Assembly: GCA_946481695.1 (NCBI GenBank)
Contig: CAMLON010000005.1
Location: 15,131 to 79,130, forward strand
From: an uncultured Bartonella sp.
Lineage (GTDB): Bacteria > Pseudomonadota > Alphaproteobacteria > Rhizobiales > Rhizobiaceae
Reading direction: 5' to 3'
DNA length: 64,000 nt
The position numbers and the translations under genes were made by a program. Below, one piece after another: positions 28,245 through 37,565 of this stretch. Under the pieces are notes generated by a model. It was not told the DNA's origin. It did no database searches and saw only the letters and a program-made list of their open reading frames with translations. The number at the start of each line of letters is the position of its first letter. The stretch's first letter is position 1.

Positions 28245-28859
28245 ATGTTCAAAATGCCCTTCCGGCGTCAGCCGCATAAGCAGCAGGAGAAAATCCGGCT
28301 TCCGAATTTAAAGACGAAAGACGTTTATTTGCGCTTTCCGATGATTGATGACTATAAAGAATGGGCAGCCGTGAGAACCGAAAGCCGCGCATTTCTGGAA
28401 CCATGGGAACCCCTCTGGCCTGCAGATGCACACACACTTTCCCGTTATAAAAACCATCTTGACCGTTACATTGAAGGACGCAAAAACGGCCAGTTCTTTG
28501 TCTTTTTTGTGTTTTTAAACGACAGTAACAATCTTATCGGTGGAATAAGTCTCGGTAACATCAGGCGGGGTGTCGTACAATCGGGCGAGATCGGCTATTG
28601 GTGTGGAGAAAAATATTCCGGCCATGGATTTATGCATGAAAGTCTGGAGCTGATGGTTGATTTTGCTTTTCAACAGCTCAAATTACACCGTCTGCAAGCT
28701 GCCACGATTCCGACAAATATACGCTCCATTTCCTTATTGGAAAAATGTGGTTTTGTTCGGGAGGGACTGATGCGTTCCTATGTGAAAATCCATGGCGAAT
28801 GGCAAGATCACTACCTTTATTCTTTGTTGGAAATGGAAAGAACAACAAAGTCAATTTGA
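28245..28859 (+). CDS. GNAT acetyltransferase, RimJ-like
   Basis: A 204-residue GNAT enzyme of the RimJ/RimL class that N-acetylates ribosomal proteins or other N-termini. Visible: EIGYWCGEKYSGHGFMHESL for the acetyl-CoA loop, LHRLQAATIPTNIRSISLLEKCGFVREG for the second half. The ATG was chosen because AGAAAGG lies 7 nt upstream and it begins a natural N-terminus; a longer in-frame start inside the preceding gene is unlikely. Lies 22 nt after the M16 gene. Confidence 0.9.
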   Translation: MFKMPFRRQPHKQQEKIRLPNLKTKDVYLRFPMIDDYKEWAAVRTESRAFLEPWEPLWPADAHTLSRYKNHLDRYIEGRKNGQFFVFFVFLNDSNNLIGGISLGNIRRGVVQSGEIGYWCGEKYSGHGFMHESLELMVDFAFQQLKLHRLQAATIPTNIRSISLLEKCGFVREGLMRSYVKIHGEWQDHYLYSLLEMERTTKSI

Positions 28860-28871
28860 AAGTGAGGCGTT

Positions 28872-31751
28872 GTGAAGACAATAGGCAAAACCATTGGCAT
28901 TTTTATATTCTGGACATTGGGCTTGATCGCCTTGTGCCAGACAGCATTGTCTATTGAACCGGTCAAAATATCTTCACAGGATACAGCACTTGATCTCTCG
29001 CGTGCAGTCGAGATTCACCACATAAAAGGAAACACTTTCCAAACATCGACAGCAGCCGGTCCTGATGGAATTGTGCGGCGTATAGAAATGCAGGGGAATG
29101 GCGATCATGCAGAAAGCGACTGGGCGGTTTTTGCCATTGCCAATCCGACAGACGACCAGATTGACAGGCTGATTGTCACTCCACATTATCGCATGGCGGG
29201 TTCGGGATTGTTATGGCCCGATCTCGGCTCTGTACGCATACAATCTATCACGCCATCGGAAGGTTTTGCACTCGACCGCCAATCAAGTGCCGATTCAGAT
29301 GTTTTCCGCATTACAATCAATCCCGGTGCAGTCGTCACTCTTGTTGCCGAACTCGGTTCACCGAAATTACCGCAAGTCTATCTTTGGGAACCTGAAGCCT
29401 ATAAGGATACCATCAATTCCTACACGCTCTATCACGGTATATTGCTCGGCATTTCCGGTCTTCTTGCACTTCTTTTGAGTGTTCTTTTTGTCGTACGCGG
29501 AACGGGGCTTTTCCCGGCAACAGCAGCAGTGGCTTGGTCGGTACTTGCCTATATTGGTATCGATTTCAATTTTCTTAATAAATTGTTCGTCATTTCGGCC
29601 GAAACCGAACCTATCTGGCGCGCGGCAACAGAAGTGGCCCTTGCAGCATCGCTTTTCATTTTTCTTTTTACCTATCTCCACCTCAATCGCTGGCATTACC
29701 ATTTCAGCTATGGCGCAGCAGCATGGATTATCGCTCTTTGTGCCCTTGGCGCCTTCGCAATTTATGACCCGACGCGTGCTGCTGGCATAGCACGGCTTTC
29801 CTTTGGTCTTACCGCTCTTCTCGGCGTTGTACTCATCGGTTACCTTTCCATTCGCGGTTACGACCGCGCTATTATGCTGATCCCGACATGGCTTCTCATT
29901 ATCTTCTGGCTATGCGGGGCATATGTGTGTGTGACCGGCAAACTTGATAACGATATTGTTCAACCTGCACTAGCAGGCGGTCTGGTTCTCATTGTTCTGC
30001 TCATTGCTTTCACGGTTATGCAACACGCTTTTTCAGGCGGCGCATTCCATCAGGGGATATTTTCCGACCTTGAACGGCAAGCTCTTGCCGTTATGGGGGC
30101 TGGCGATATTGTGTGGGACTGGGATGTACGCCGTGACCGTGTGGTCATCAACCCCGATCTTTCTCTCTACCTCGGATCTACAGCTGGTGAATTGAATGGA
30201 ACCATCCGCAATTGGGTTGACGCTTTACACAGCGACGATCGCGATCGTTTCCGTGCCATACTCGATATGATCCTCGACACACGTAAGGGGCGTATCGACC
30301 AAACACTGAGACTCCGTTCTGGTGACGGACATTATTACTGGTTCTCACTAAGAGCGCGGCCGGTCATAGGTTCGGACGGAGAAATTGTGCGGGTCGTGGG
30401 CACGCTCGTCAATGTAACCGACCACAAAAAAGCCGAAGAGAGATTGTTGCAGGATTCTGTCCATGACAATCTGACAGGTCTTCCGAACCAGCAGCTCTTC
30501 CTTGATCACTTACAAACTTTTGTAAATCTTGCTGTTGCAGGTCGGCCGATCAGGCCAACTGTATTCGTTATCGATTTTGATGGTTTTCGTAATATAAATT
30601 ATCAATTCGGCATGTCGGTAGGTGACACATTTCTGCTGACAATTGCCCGCCGTCTGGGGCGCCTTATTACACCTGAAGACACACTTTCGCGCCTCTCGAC
30701 AGATCGTTTCGCAATCGTCCTCACAAGCCAGACCGATCCTGCAAAAATCGCTGCTTTTGCCGACCAGTTACAAAGAACAGTTGCCGCACCAATTCTGTTT
30801 TCCGAACGTGAAGTCAAACTTTCTGCTTCGATTGGCCTTATTACCTGGACTGAAGGCAATTCGAATGCCGAAGATATGTTGAGTGATGCAGAACTTGCGA
30901 TGATTCACGCCAAAAAATCCGGCGGTAATAAAATCGAACCGTTCCGCCCGAATTTCCGCACATTGGGGCTTGAGCGCAACAGCATGGGCAATGATATTCG
31001 TTATGCCCTTCAACGCAATGAAATCAAGGTTCTCTATCACCCTGTTCTCGACCTTAATGACGGCCAAATCGTCGGATTCGAAGCATTGATGGAATGGCAC
31101 CATCCGCGTCATGGTAACCTTTCAGCCGTTGATTTCATCCATACAGCCGAAAGCGAACACGTGGTGATGGATCTCGCACGGTTTGCTATGAAAACAGTTG
31201 CCGAAGATCTTACCCATATTCAGGACCGTTTCCCGAAGCAGTCATTTTTCGTATCTGTCAATATACCGAGTGCGGAAATGGTTCATCAGGAATTGATTAA
31301 CGAGCTTAAAGCAATTCTGATGCGCAATCCTATTAACAAGGGGCGCCTGATGATGGAAATGTCTGAATCAATTCTGATTGAAAACCCCGAACAGTCTTCC
31401 AATTTGTTGGAAAAAATCAAGGCTCTCGGCATCGGCCTTGCGCTTGATAACTTCGGGACCGGCTATTCTTCACTCGCCTTTCTATTAGGTTATCCGTTCG
31501 ATATGATCAAACTTGATCGTTCGCTTCTGGAGGTAAATAGCTCGAAAAAAAGGCTGGTATTAAAATCGATCATCACACTCGCACATGACCTCGATCTCAA
31601 AGTAATTGCTGAAGGTGTCGAGAAAGAAAATGAAGCTGTTATGCTGCGCGAAGAAGGCTGTGAATTTGTTCAAAGCAATGTATTCACCGAACCTGTCGGC
31701 GTCGAAGATCTGATTACACTCGTCATGAAACATCCCAAAGCCGCCGTTTAA
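28872..31751 (+). CDS. Membrane PAS-GGDEF-EAL protein with altered active sites
   Basis: A 959-residue c-di-GMP-type signalling protein. Order: signal or anchor helix (1-27), periplasmic sensing domain, about seven membrane helices (roughly 180-390), PAS domain (about 400-525), GGDEF (about 530-690), EAL (about 695-950). The GGDEF signature is STDRF (609-613), so no cyclase activity is expected. EAL is present (737-739), but the following Arg is Glu (E741) and the second Asp of DDFGTGYS is Asn (N860). Other ligands (VNIPS, MEMSES, MIKLDRS, AEGVE) remain. Phosphodiesterase activity is therefore doubtful. GTG start with GAGG 6-7 nt upstream; 12 nt after rimJ-like. Confidence 0.9.
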   Translation: MKTIGKTIGIFIFWTLGLIALCQTALSIEPVKISSQDTALDLSRAVEIHHIKGNTFQTSTAAGPDGIVRRIEMQGNGDHAESDWAVFAIANPTDDQIDRLIVTPHYRMAGSGLLWPDLGSVRIQSITPSEGFALDRQSSADSDVFRITINPGAVVTLVAELGSPKLPQVYLWEPEAYKDTINSYTLYHGILLGISGLLALLLSVLFVVRGTGLFPATAAVAWSVLAYIGIDFNFLNKLFVISAETEPIWRAATEVALAASLFIFLFTYLHLNRWHYHFSYGAAAWIIALCALGAFAIYDPTRAAGIARLSFGLTALLGVVLIGYLSIRGYDRAIMLIPTWLLIIFWLCGAYVCVTGKLDNDIVQPALAGGLVLIVLLIAFTVMQHAFSGGAFHQGIFSDLERQALAVMGAGDIVWDWDVRRDRVVINPDLSLYLGSTAGELNGTIRNWVDALHSDDRDRFRAILDMILDTRKGRIDQTLRLRSGDGHYYWFSLRARPVIGSDGEIVRVVGTLVNVTDHKKAEERLLQDSVHDNLTGLPNQQLFLDHLQTFVNLAVAGRPIRPTVFVIDFDGFRNINYQFGMSVGDTFLLTIARRLGRLITPEDTLSRLSTDRFAIVLTSQTDPAKIAAFADQLQRTVAAPILFSEREVKLSASIGLITWTEGNSNAEDMLSDAELAMIHAKKSGGNKIEPFRPNFRTLGLERNSMGNDIRYALQRNEIKVLYHPVLDLNDGQIVGFEALMEWHHPRHGNLSAVDFIHTAESEHVVMDLARFAMKTVAEDLTHIQDRFPKQSFFVSVNIPSAEMVHQELINELKAILMRNPINKGRLMMEMSESILIENPEQSSNLLEKIKALGIGLALDNFGTGYSSLAFLLGYPFDMIKLDRSLLEVNSSKKRLVLKSIITLAHDLDLKVIAEGVEKENEAVMLREEGCEFVQSNVFTEPVGVEDLITLVMKHPKAAV

Positions 31752-31948
31752 AATATTATCAAATGGATATCCGGTTTCTCCTGTTATCGGACAGCGTCGA
31801 TAACAGCGCTTATTATTTTGATAACGCTTACGCTTATTGATTGAATGAAACGTCGGCCTGATGGAGAATTGCAATAAACGCTTACATCTCAGCTTCGCGT
31901 CGCCATGATAATCGATAAAAGTATAAACGATTGAAATGACATGTTTTT

Positions 31949-32551
31949 TCAAGCGTGACCGGCTTGACCAATAAGAAATGTCGGATCAATGCCCATTTTC
32001 TTCAGGCTTTGTTCATATTGATGGTCAAAATCCTGAGCAAACAGAAAATCCGCATCAACGGGGCTCGTTAGCCAGCCATTTGCAGCGATTTCGGCTTCGA
32101 GTTGCCCACCTGCCCAGCCTGCGTAACCGAGCGCAATTATAGCGTGCTGTGGTCCTTTCCCGACGCTCATTGCCTTCAAGACATCAGTTGTCGAAGTAAG
32201 ACAAATATCTCTGGTAACAGGTATCGTCGTCCGGCAGGCATAATCATCGGTATGAAGGACAAAACCGCGCGAACGATCAACCGGCCCGCCATTTCTCACA
32301 GGAAAAAGCTTTATCGGCTCGGGCAGATGGATGGCTTGGGCGGCATTGATTATTCCAAGTTGCAACAGCAAATCCGGAAACTTCAAATCCTGACGCCGGT
32401 TCAGCATAATGCCCATTGCCCCCTCGTCCGAGTGGGCACAGATATAGATAACCGCATGGGAAAAACGTTCATCCCCCATGCCCGGCATTGCTATAAGCAG
32501 ATGACCATTCAAAAAGCCGTCGCGTTTTTTCATTGTGCTAATTTTATCCAT
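31949..32551 (-). CDS. YqgE/AlgH family protein
   Basis: A 200-residue cytosolic protein of the YqgE (DUF179, AlgH) family. Markers: [36 protein letters not shown], the [15 protein letters not shown] stretch and [13 protein letters not shown]. Its biochemical role is not settled. Full length for the family. Divergent from the DsbD-N-like gene. An in-frame ATG six codons downstream is an alternative start. Confidence 0.92.
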   Translation of the reverse strand: MDKISTMKKRDGFLNGHLLIAMPGMGDERFSHAVIYICAHSDEGAMGIMLNRRQDLKFPDLLLQLGIINAAQAIHLPEPIKLFPVRNGGPVDRSRGFVLHTDDYACRTTIPVTRDICLTSTTDVLKAMSVGKGPQHAIIALGYAGWAGGQLEAEIAANGWLTSPVDADFLFAQDFDHQYEQSLKKMGIDPTFLIGQAGHA

Positions 32552-32650
32552 AATTTAAAAGTAATCGTGTATTGATGAGTTGCAAGGAAAAAGTGAATTT
32601 TTTCGTCAAAAGTCTTGAACAAAATAATGTTTTAACGGAAGCTGAACCAA

Positions 32651-33493
32651 TTGCACCAATTTTTTAAGCTCATAGCCGTTGGGATTTTCCTTGTTCTTGC
32701 ATGTTTTTCCGGCTTTGGCCAAACGCCAGTCGTTGCCCAAACGCCCGCCTTTACCAAAACAAATGACACTTCAACGCTATTGGCAACGCCATGGCATGAG
32801 TTCGAGGGGGGGCGGGTGCGCCTCGCATTACAGCCTATTGCCGAAAATGGGCGCCTGCGGGGTGTTATAGAAGTAAACCTGAAGCCGGATTGGAAAACCT
32901 ATTGGGAAAATCCCGGAAATTCGGGTATGGCGCCTTCTTTCGATTTTTCTCCCCCTTCAAGCTACGAGATTATCTATCCTGTACCTCATCTATTCAAAGA
33001 TGGCAGTGACTGGTCGTTCGGCTATAAAAACAGCGTTCTATTGCCTTTCACGGTTGAAAAAGCCGACAATGGCGAAAGCTTGAAAGGTCAACTTACAATC
33101 GGCTTATGTAAAGAAATATGCATGCCTCTTGATATCCCGTTCGACTTTTCCGACCAGAATGCCAATACCGCTCTTTCAAGCTCGCTTCTTACAATGGCGG
33201 AAGAAAAACTACCGGAAACGACTCCCGAAAATATTGTTATTCGCGCCAGTAACAACGAGAACATACTTAACGTTACGATTACCCACCAAAATGGACAAAA
33301 CATATCGGCACTTTTTCTTGATGGAAAGACAGATGAAATCGGTCCGGCTGAAATTATCAAAAACAGCCGGAATGAAACTGTTTTTGCGGCACCGATCATT
33401 GCAAAAAACAGCAAAGGCCCTTTGACGATCTCTTATATCGTCGAAGCAAAACCCGCTTCTTTCACCGGCATGTTGACGTCACAAAGCAAATAA
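32651..33493 (+). CDS. DsbD N-terminal-like periplasmic protein
   Basis: A 280-residue exported protein: signal peptide (LIAVGIFLVLACFSGFGQ) and an immunoglobulin-like DsbD alpha domain (VNLKPDWKTYWENPGNSGMAPSF). The two-Cys element GLCKEICMPLD matches the redox pair of the DsbD N-terminal domain. There is no membrane or thioredoxin domain, so it is a free-standing version that may pass electrons to periplasmic thiol or cytochrome c maturation proteins. It starts with TTG; no ATG gives the full signal peptide. Confidence 0.85.
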   Translation: MHQFFKLIAVGIFLVLACFSGFGQTPVVAQTPAFTKTNDTSTLLATPWHEFEGGRVRLALQPIAENGRLRGVIEVNLKPDWKTYWENPGNSGMAPSFDFSPPSSYEIIYPVPHLFKDGSDWSFGYKNSVLLPFTVEKADNGESLKGQLTIGLCKEICMPLDIPFDFSDQNANTALSSSLLTMAEEKLPETTPENIVIRASNNENILNVTITHQNGQNISALFLDGKTDEIGPAEIIKNSRNETVFAAPIIAKNSKGPLTISYIVEAKPASFTGMLTSQSK

Positions 33494-33497
33494 ATCG

Positions 33498-33932
33498 TTA
33501 GCGGTTTTCATCAACGCCTTTACGGGCAAGCTCGTCACAGCGTTCGTTTTCAGGATGACCGGCATGTCCTTTGACCCAATGCCAGTTCACGTTATGGCGT
33601 GTGCGAGCCAAATCAAGTTTTTGCCAAAGGTCGGCATTTTTGACAGGCTTTCTCGCAGACGTTTTCCAGTCTTTCGCCTTCCAGCCTTCAATCCAGGTTG
33701 AAATCCCATCCCGCACGTAAACAGAGTCAGTGTAAAGATCAACGTTACACGGTTCTTTCAATGCATTGAGCGCATTGATTGCTGCCGTCAACTCCATACG
33801 ATTATTGGTGGTGTCGGGTTCACCGCCGTAAAATTCTTTGGTGACCCCGTTCCAACGCAATAGCACCCCCCAACCTCCCGGTCCGGGATTGCCGGAGCAA
33901 GCGCCATCAGTGAATATTTCGACCTGTTTCAA
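33498..33932 (-). CDS. rnhA: Ribonuclease HI
   Basis: Cytosolic nuclease cleaving RNA in RNA-DNA hybrids. 144 residues. The catalytic acidic residues are visible: D in [17 protein letters not shown] in [11 protein letters not shown] in LYTDSVYV, and the late D in ERCDELAR; the His loop is in [11 protein letters not shown]. The start must be TTG: an in-frame stop lies six codons upstream and no ATG lies between. Follows thrB by 15 nt on the same strand. Confidence 0.96.
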   Translation of the reverse strand: MKQVEIFTDGACSGNPGPGGWGVLLRWNGVTKEFYGGEPDTTNNRMELTAAINALNALKEPCNVDLYTDSVYVRDGISTWIEGWKAKDWKTSARKPVKNADLWQKLDLARTRHNVNWHWVKGHAGHPENERCDELARKGVDENR

Positions 33933-33947
33933 GGAACCGTCCGCGTT

Positions 33948-34907
33948 CTAGAGCCCGATTTCAGATGGTTTATTGACGTCTCTAAAAAAATTCAATTTCC
34001 GCCAATATTCGAGTGGATCCTTTTTCACAACCAGACTGTTTGAAGGCGTGTTGAACCAATCATAAAGGCGCGTGAGGAAAAATCTGATTGCTGCTCCACG
34101 GGCGAGAACCAGTATATTGTCAATCTCATTTTGTTGAAGCGGACGAATAGCACAATAGGCTTTGAGCATCGCCTCACTTTTCGTCACATTATAAGAATAA
34201 TCCCGTTCAAAGCACCATGCATTGAGGGCAATGACAAGATCATAGCTGAGCATATCTGTGCATGCGAAATAGAAATCTATGATGCCTGACATATGATCGT
34301 TCAGGAAAAAAACATTATCATTGAAGAAATCGGCATGGATAACGCCTTGAGGCAAATTATCAGGCCAGTTGCTTTCGAGATAGTCGAGTTCTCTGTCAAT
34401 CTCTTTAACTAAGCCGGATGCCAATTCTTCTGCCCGTCCGCGGCTTAAATTCCATAAAGGTCGCCAGGCGTCGATCGACAGGCTATTTTTCCGTTTAAGA
34501 GGAAAGTCGAGACCTGCGAGATGCATTTTTGCCATGCCTTTTCCGACTTCTCGGCAATGCTCGACATTCGGCTTTCTGAGCCAAACACCTTCAAGAAAAG
34601 AAACGATTATAGCGGGCCTCCCCACAAGCTCGCCGATCATTTTTCCATCCTTGCGTTTGATGGGGCGTGGACACGAAATTCCTTTCAGTGCCAGATGGTT
34701 CATCAATTCAAGGTAAAACGGCAGATCCTCTTTATTGACACGCTTTTCAAACAAAGTGAGGATGAAACGTCCTGCTTCTGTATGGAGCATGAAGTTCGAG
34801 TTCTCGACACCTTCGGCAATACCTCTATAAGATTGTAGTGCGCCGATTGAATAATCGTTCAGAAAGCTTGTTAATTCATCTTCGTTGATATCGGTATAAA
34901 CAGCCAT
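33948..34907 (-). CDS. thrB: Homoserine kinase (type II, APH-like fold)
   Basis: Phosphorylates homoserine in threonine synthesis. 319 residues of the aminoglycoside-phosphotransferase-like ThrB found in alphaproteobacteria. Motifs: [18 protein letters not shown] (ATP lysine region), the catalytic Asp in [13 protein letters not shown], and [11 protein letters not shown] for metal binding. ATG chosen with GGGG 6 nt upstream. Between ispH and rnhA, an order common in Rhizobiales. Confidence 0.95.
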   Translation of the reverse strand: MAVYTDINEDELTSFLNDYSIGALQSYRGIAEGVENSNFMLHTEAGRFILTLFEKRVNKEDLPFYLELMNHLALKGISCPRPIKRKDGKMIGELVGRPAIIVSFLEGVWLRKPNVEHCREVGKGMAKMHLAGLDFPLKRKNSLSIDAWRPLWNLSRGRAEELASGLVKEIDRELDYLESNWPDNLPQGVIHADFFNDNVFFLNDHMSGIIDFYFACTDMLSYDLVIALNAWCFERDYSYNVTKSEAMLKAYCAIRPLQQNEIDNILVLARGAAIRFFLTRLYDWFNTPSNSLVVKKDPLEYWRKLNFFRDVNKPSEIGL

Positions 34908-34940
34908 TATTTGCCCCACACGAGCAAGCTCATGTTTTCT

Positions 34941-35960
34941 TCACTTGTCTTTATCGGGAATGCCCTTGCCGTTGACAAATTCCATATCTTCCGGAGTCAA
35001 CACAACTTCCCGCAATTCCCTGTTGACCAAAAAGGTTTCATTTTCAACCGCAGTCTCGGCAATTTCTATAGTCACGTCATAGCGTTTTCTGAATGCCGCA
35101 ATGATTTCATCAACAATTATTTCCGGTGCCGAGGCGCCGGCGGAAAGGCTCACCGTGTGGACATTATTCAAATGGGCAAAATCTATTTCCGCCGCACGTT
35201 GAACAAGTAGTGACCGCTTGGCACCAAAGCGCTCGGCAACTTCGACCAAACGACGGGAATTCGATGAGTTTGGAGCACCAACAATCAAAAATAGATCACT
35301 GCCCGGAGCTGCCGCCCTCACCGCTTCCTGACGATTGGTCGTCGCATAACAAATCGACTCGGCAGCCGGTGGTTCAATATCGGGAAAACGGCGTTTCAAC
35401 ACTTCGATGATTTCAGCTGTGTCTTCAACAGACAACGTCGTCTGGCTAACAAAACCCAATTTTTGGCCGGGTAATGGCTGGTAATTTTCAGCATCGTCGA
35501 CATTTTCAATTAAACTTACGGTACCGGCGTCTACCTGCCCCATTGTTCCGATAACTTCAGGATGACCGGAATGGCCGATCAGAATGACATGACGCCCGTT
35601 GCGCTGATGACGCATAGCCTGTTTATGAACTTTTGACACCAACGGACAAGTCGCATCAAGATAAAAAAGATTTTGCAAACGCGCTTCTTCAGGCACCGAT
35701 TTTGGAACACCGTGGGCCGAAAAAATCACCGGTTGGTTGTGGTGTTCGGCCGGTATCTCGTCAAGTTCTTCGACAAAAATTGCACCGCGCGCCTGCAGCC
35801 CTTCAACCACGTAGCGGTTGTGGACAATCTCGTGACGCACATAGACAGGCGCACCATATTTTTTCAATGCAAGAATGACAATCTGTATCGCCCTGTCAAC
35901 TCCGGCGCAAAAACCGCGTGGCCCGCAAAGGCGAATTGTTAATGGAGGTTTTGATGTCAT
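34941..35960 (-). CDS. ispH: 4-hydroxy-3-methylbut-2-enyl diphosphate reductase
   Basis: Final step of the non-mevalonate isoprenoid pathway, making IPP and DMAPP with a 4Fe-4S cluster. 339 residues. Cluster cysteines lie in PRGFCAGVDRAI (C18), YLDATCPLVSKVH and ESICYATTNRQEAV. The substrate-binding Ser/Asn cluster is in GAPNSSNSRRLVEVA and SLSAGASAPE. Complete. The first enzyme of the pathway, dxs, is also in this window. Confidence 0.97.
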   Translation of the reverse strand: MTSKPPLTIRLCGPRGFCAGVDRAIQIVILALKKYGAPVYVRHEIVHNRYVVEGLQARGAIFVEELDEIPAEHHNQPVIFSAHGVPKSVPEEARLQNLFYLDATCPLVSKVHKQAMRHQRNGRHVILIGHSGHPEVIGTMGQVDAGTVSLIENVDDAENYQPLPGQKLGFVSQTTLSVEDTAEIIEVLKRRFPDIEPPAAESICYATTNRQEAVRAAAPGSDLFLIVGAPNSSNSRRLVEVAERFGAKRSLLVQRAAEIDFAHLNNVHTVSLSAGASAPEIIVDEIIAAFRKRYDVTIEIAETAVENETFLVNRELREVVLTPEDMEFVNGKGIPDKDK

Positions 35961-35987
35961 AATATTTCCTTGGGTGAACCCGTTATT

Positions 35988-36140
35988 TCAGGCACCCACA
36001 TGCGCCATCGTGGCCGCATATACAAGAAGGACAAAAAGAAAAAGTGCAATAGCAAGGCCTTTTGCCCTATGACGCTGAGCTTTTTTCTGAATTTCTGTAA
36101 GTTCGATTTGATTGAGAGGCTTGTGCCCGTCCATATTCAT
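35988..36140 (-). CDS. CoxF-like small membrane protein
   Basis: A 50-residue protein: polar N-terminus ([19 protein letters not shown]), one membrane helix ([17 protein letters not shown]) and a short tail. Size, features and position right after ctaB match CoxF, a small protein in rhizobial cytochrome oxidase operons. The first ATG overlaps the ctaB stop (ATGA). A second ATG two codons later has a better-spaced GGGAG and may be the true start. In related genomes ctaG and ctaE follow; here ispH follows. Confidence 0.7.
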   Translation of the reverse strand: MNMDGHKPLNQIELTEIQKKAQRHRAKGLAIALFLFVLLVYAATMAHVGA

Positions 36141-37081
36141 GCTCCCGGATAGCCCATGAGGCGAGTAGCCAGCGATTCTATCAGTAGCACTGCAAACAAA
36201 GCTGCGAGATAAAAGAGCGAGAAGAAAAACAGTTTCTTCGCACGTGCTACAGTTTCTTCGCGATTTTCCGTCTTCCAAAGTTGGTAGGAATGATAGACAA
36301 AGATAACACCCAAAATCGTTGACAAAACACCGTAAGTTATACCGGCAAAACCGATAAAATAGGGTGCAATTCCGCATAGTGCCATCAAAATTGCATAAAC
36401 GAAAATCTGGTTTTTCGTCGATCGTTCGCCTTTTACATTCGGCATCATCGGAATATGGGCAGCCCCATAATCGGTCGTAACAAAAAGCGACAGGGCCCAG
36501 AAATGCGGAGGGGTCCACATAAATATAATGAGAAAGAGCACAACGCTTTCAATGCTGATTGTACCGGTTGCCGCCGCCCAGCCGATCATCGGAGGAAATG
36601 CACCTGCAGCACCGCCAATAACGATATTTTGTGGTGTAGAGCGTTTAAGCCACATGGTGTAGATCACAACATAAAAGAATATTGTAAAAGCAAGAAATGC
36701 GGCCGAAAACCAGTTGATGAAAATGCCCATTGTAAGCACTGACAATGCCGACAATACGAGACCGAAAACCAGCACCTCTCCGCCTGTTAACTTGCCAGCC
36801 GGTATAGGACGTTTTTTGGTGCGTTTCATGATGGCATCAATATCGGCATCATACCACATATTCAAAGCGCCCGACGCCCCGCCACCAACGGCAATGCATA
36901 GAATTGCCAGAAAGCCGAGAACGGGATTGATCGGATTAGGTGCAACCATCATGCCGACAAGCGCAGTGAACACCACCAGAGACATAACCCGCGGCTTCAA
37001 AAGAATTATATAGTCGTTCGCATCGGCTTCCGATGGGCCAACCAAATGTGGTTTTTGCGATGCTTGCTTTAATATAGACAT
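36137..37081 (-). CDS. ctaB: Protoheme IX farnesyltransferase (heme O synthase)
   Basis: Polytopic inner-membrane prenyltransferase making heme O from heme B. 314 residues. The aspartate-rich motif lies in [19 protein letters not shown], and the second loop in [24 protein letters not shown]. About eight or nine helices. Heme O serves bo3 quinol oxidases directly or is converted to heme A by CtaA, which is not in the window. Because the neighbouring oxidase subunit is aberrant, this enzyme may now serve a bo3 oxidase elsewhere; that is inference. Confidence 0.96.
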   Translation of the reverse strand: MSILKQASQKPHLVGPSEADANDYIILLKPRVMSLVVFTALVGMMVAPNPINPVLGFLAILCIAVGGGASGALNMWYDADIDAIMKRTKKRPIPAGKLTGGEVLVFGLVLSALSVLTMGIFINWFSAAFLAFTIFFYVVIYTMWLKRSTPQNIVIGGAAGAFPPMIGWAAATGTISIESVVLFLIIFMWTPPHFWALSLFVTTDYGAAHIPMMPNVKGERSTKNQIFVYAILMALCGIAPYFIGFAGITYGVLSTILGVIFVYHSYQLWKTENREETVARAKKLFFFSLFYLAALFAVLLIESLATRLMGYPGA

Positions 37082-37565
37082 ATATAACCCGTTCTTTTAA
37101 AGGCACCTTTTAAAACGGTAACTTCTTGGCGTTCACCTGACAAAACCTGTTTAAAAAGGTTAAAACAACCCCGACTATAGAAGCGATTTTAACAACAAAA
37201 CGCAACTATTAATTTCTTTTTTAAGGAAGCAATATCAATTTCTTGAAGATCAAACAAACTTCAAGCACGTTGTTTGCGGCGGTCAATTCAATGGCAATAG
37301 CACAAAAAATTTTCCGCTAATTTTTTATACACTATTCCAATTTCGAATATAAATTTTTGAAAAATATACAAACTCAAAATTAAAAATCCGATTGTGGAAC
37401 AGCTAATTAAAACTACACGTCTGATGCAGATTTGCAAGCATGTTTTGTCAGCCTTTCAGAGACGTTTCTCCAGTTATAAGGCAATTTGCCCGGCTCATAG
37501 TTATTCGGCTCAAACTTAAAAAAATAAACGCGTTAGATTTCAAAAATCCTCAAGCCCGGCACCCG
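37082..37565. other. AT-rich gap between the oxidase-like gene and ctaB
   Basis: No gene, and no recognisable remnant of ctaC or ctaE in any frame. Contains the presumed ctaB promoter. Unusually long for a spacer between ctaD and ctaB. Confidence 0.55.

Noticed and set aside
35988..36518. A 176-codon minus-strand frame ending in the CoxF-like protein
   Set aside because: Its upstream two thirds run inside ctaB in another frame and look random; only the last 50 codons, starting at the ATGA junction, are protein-like.
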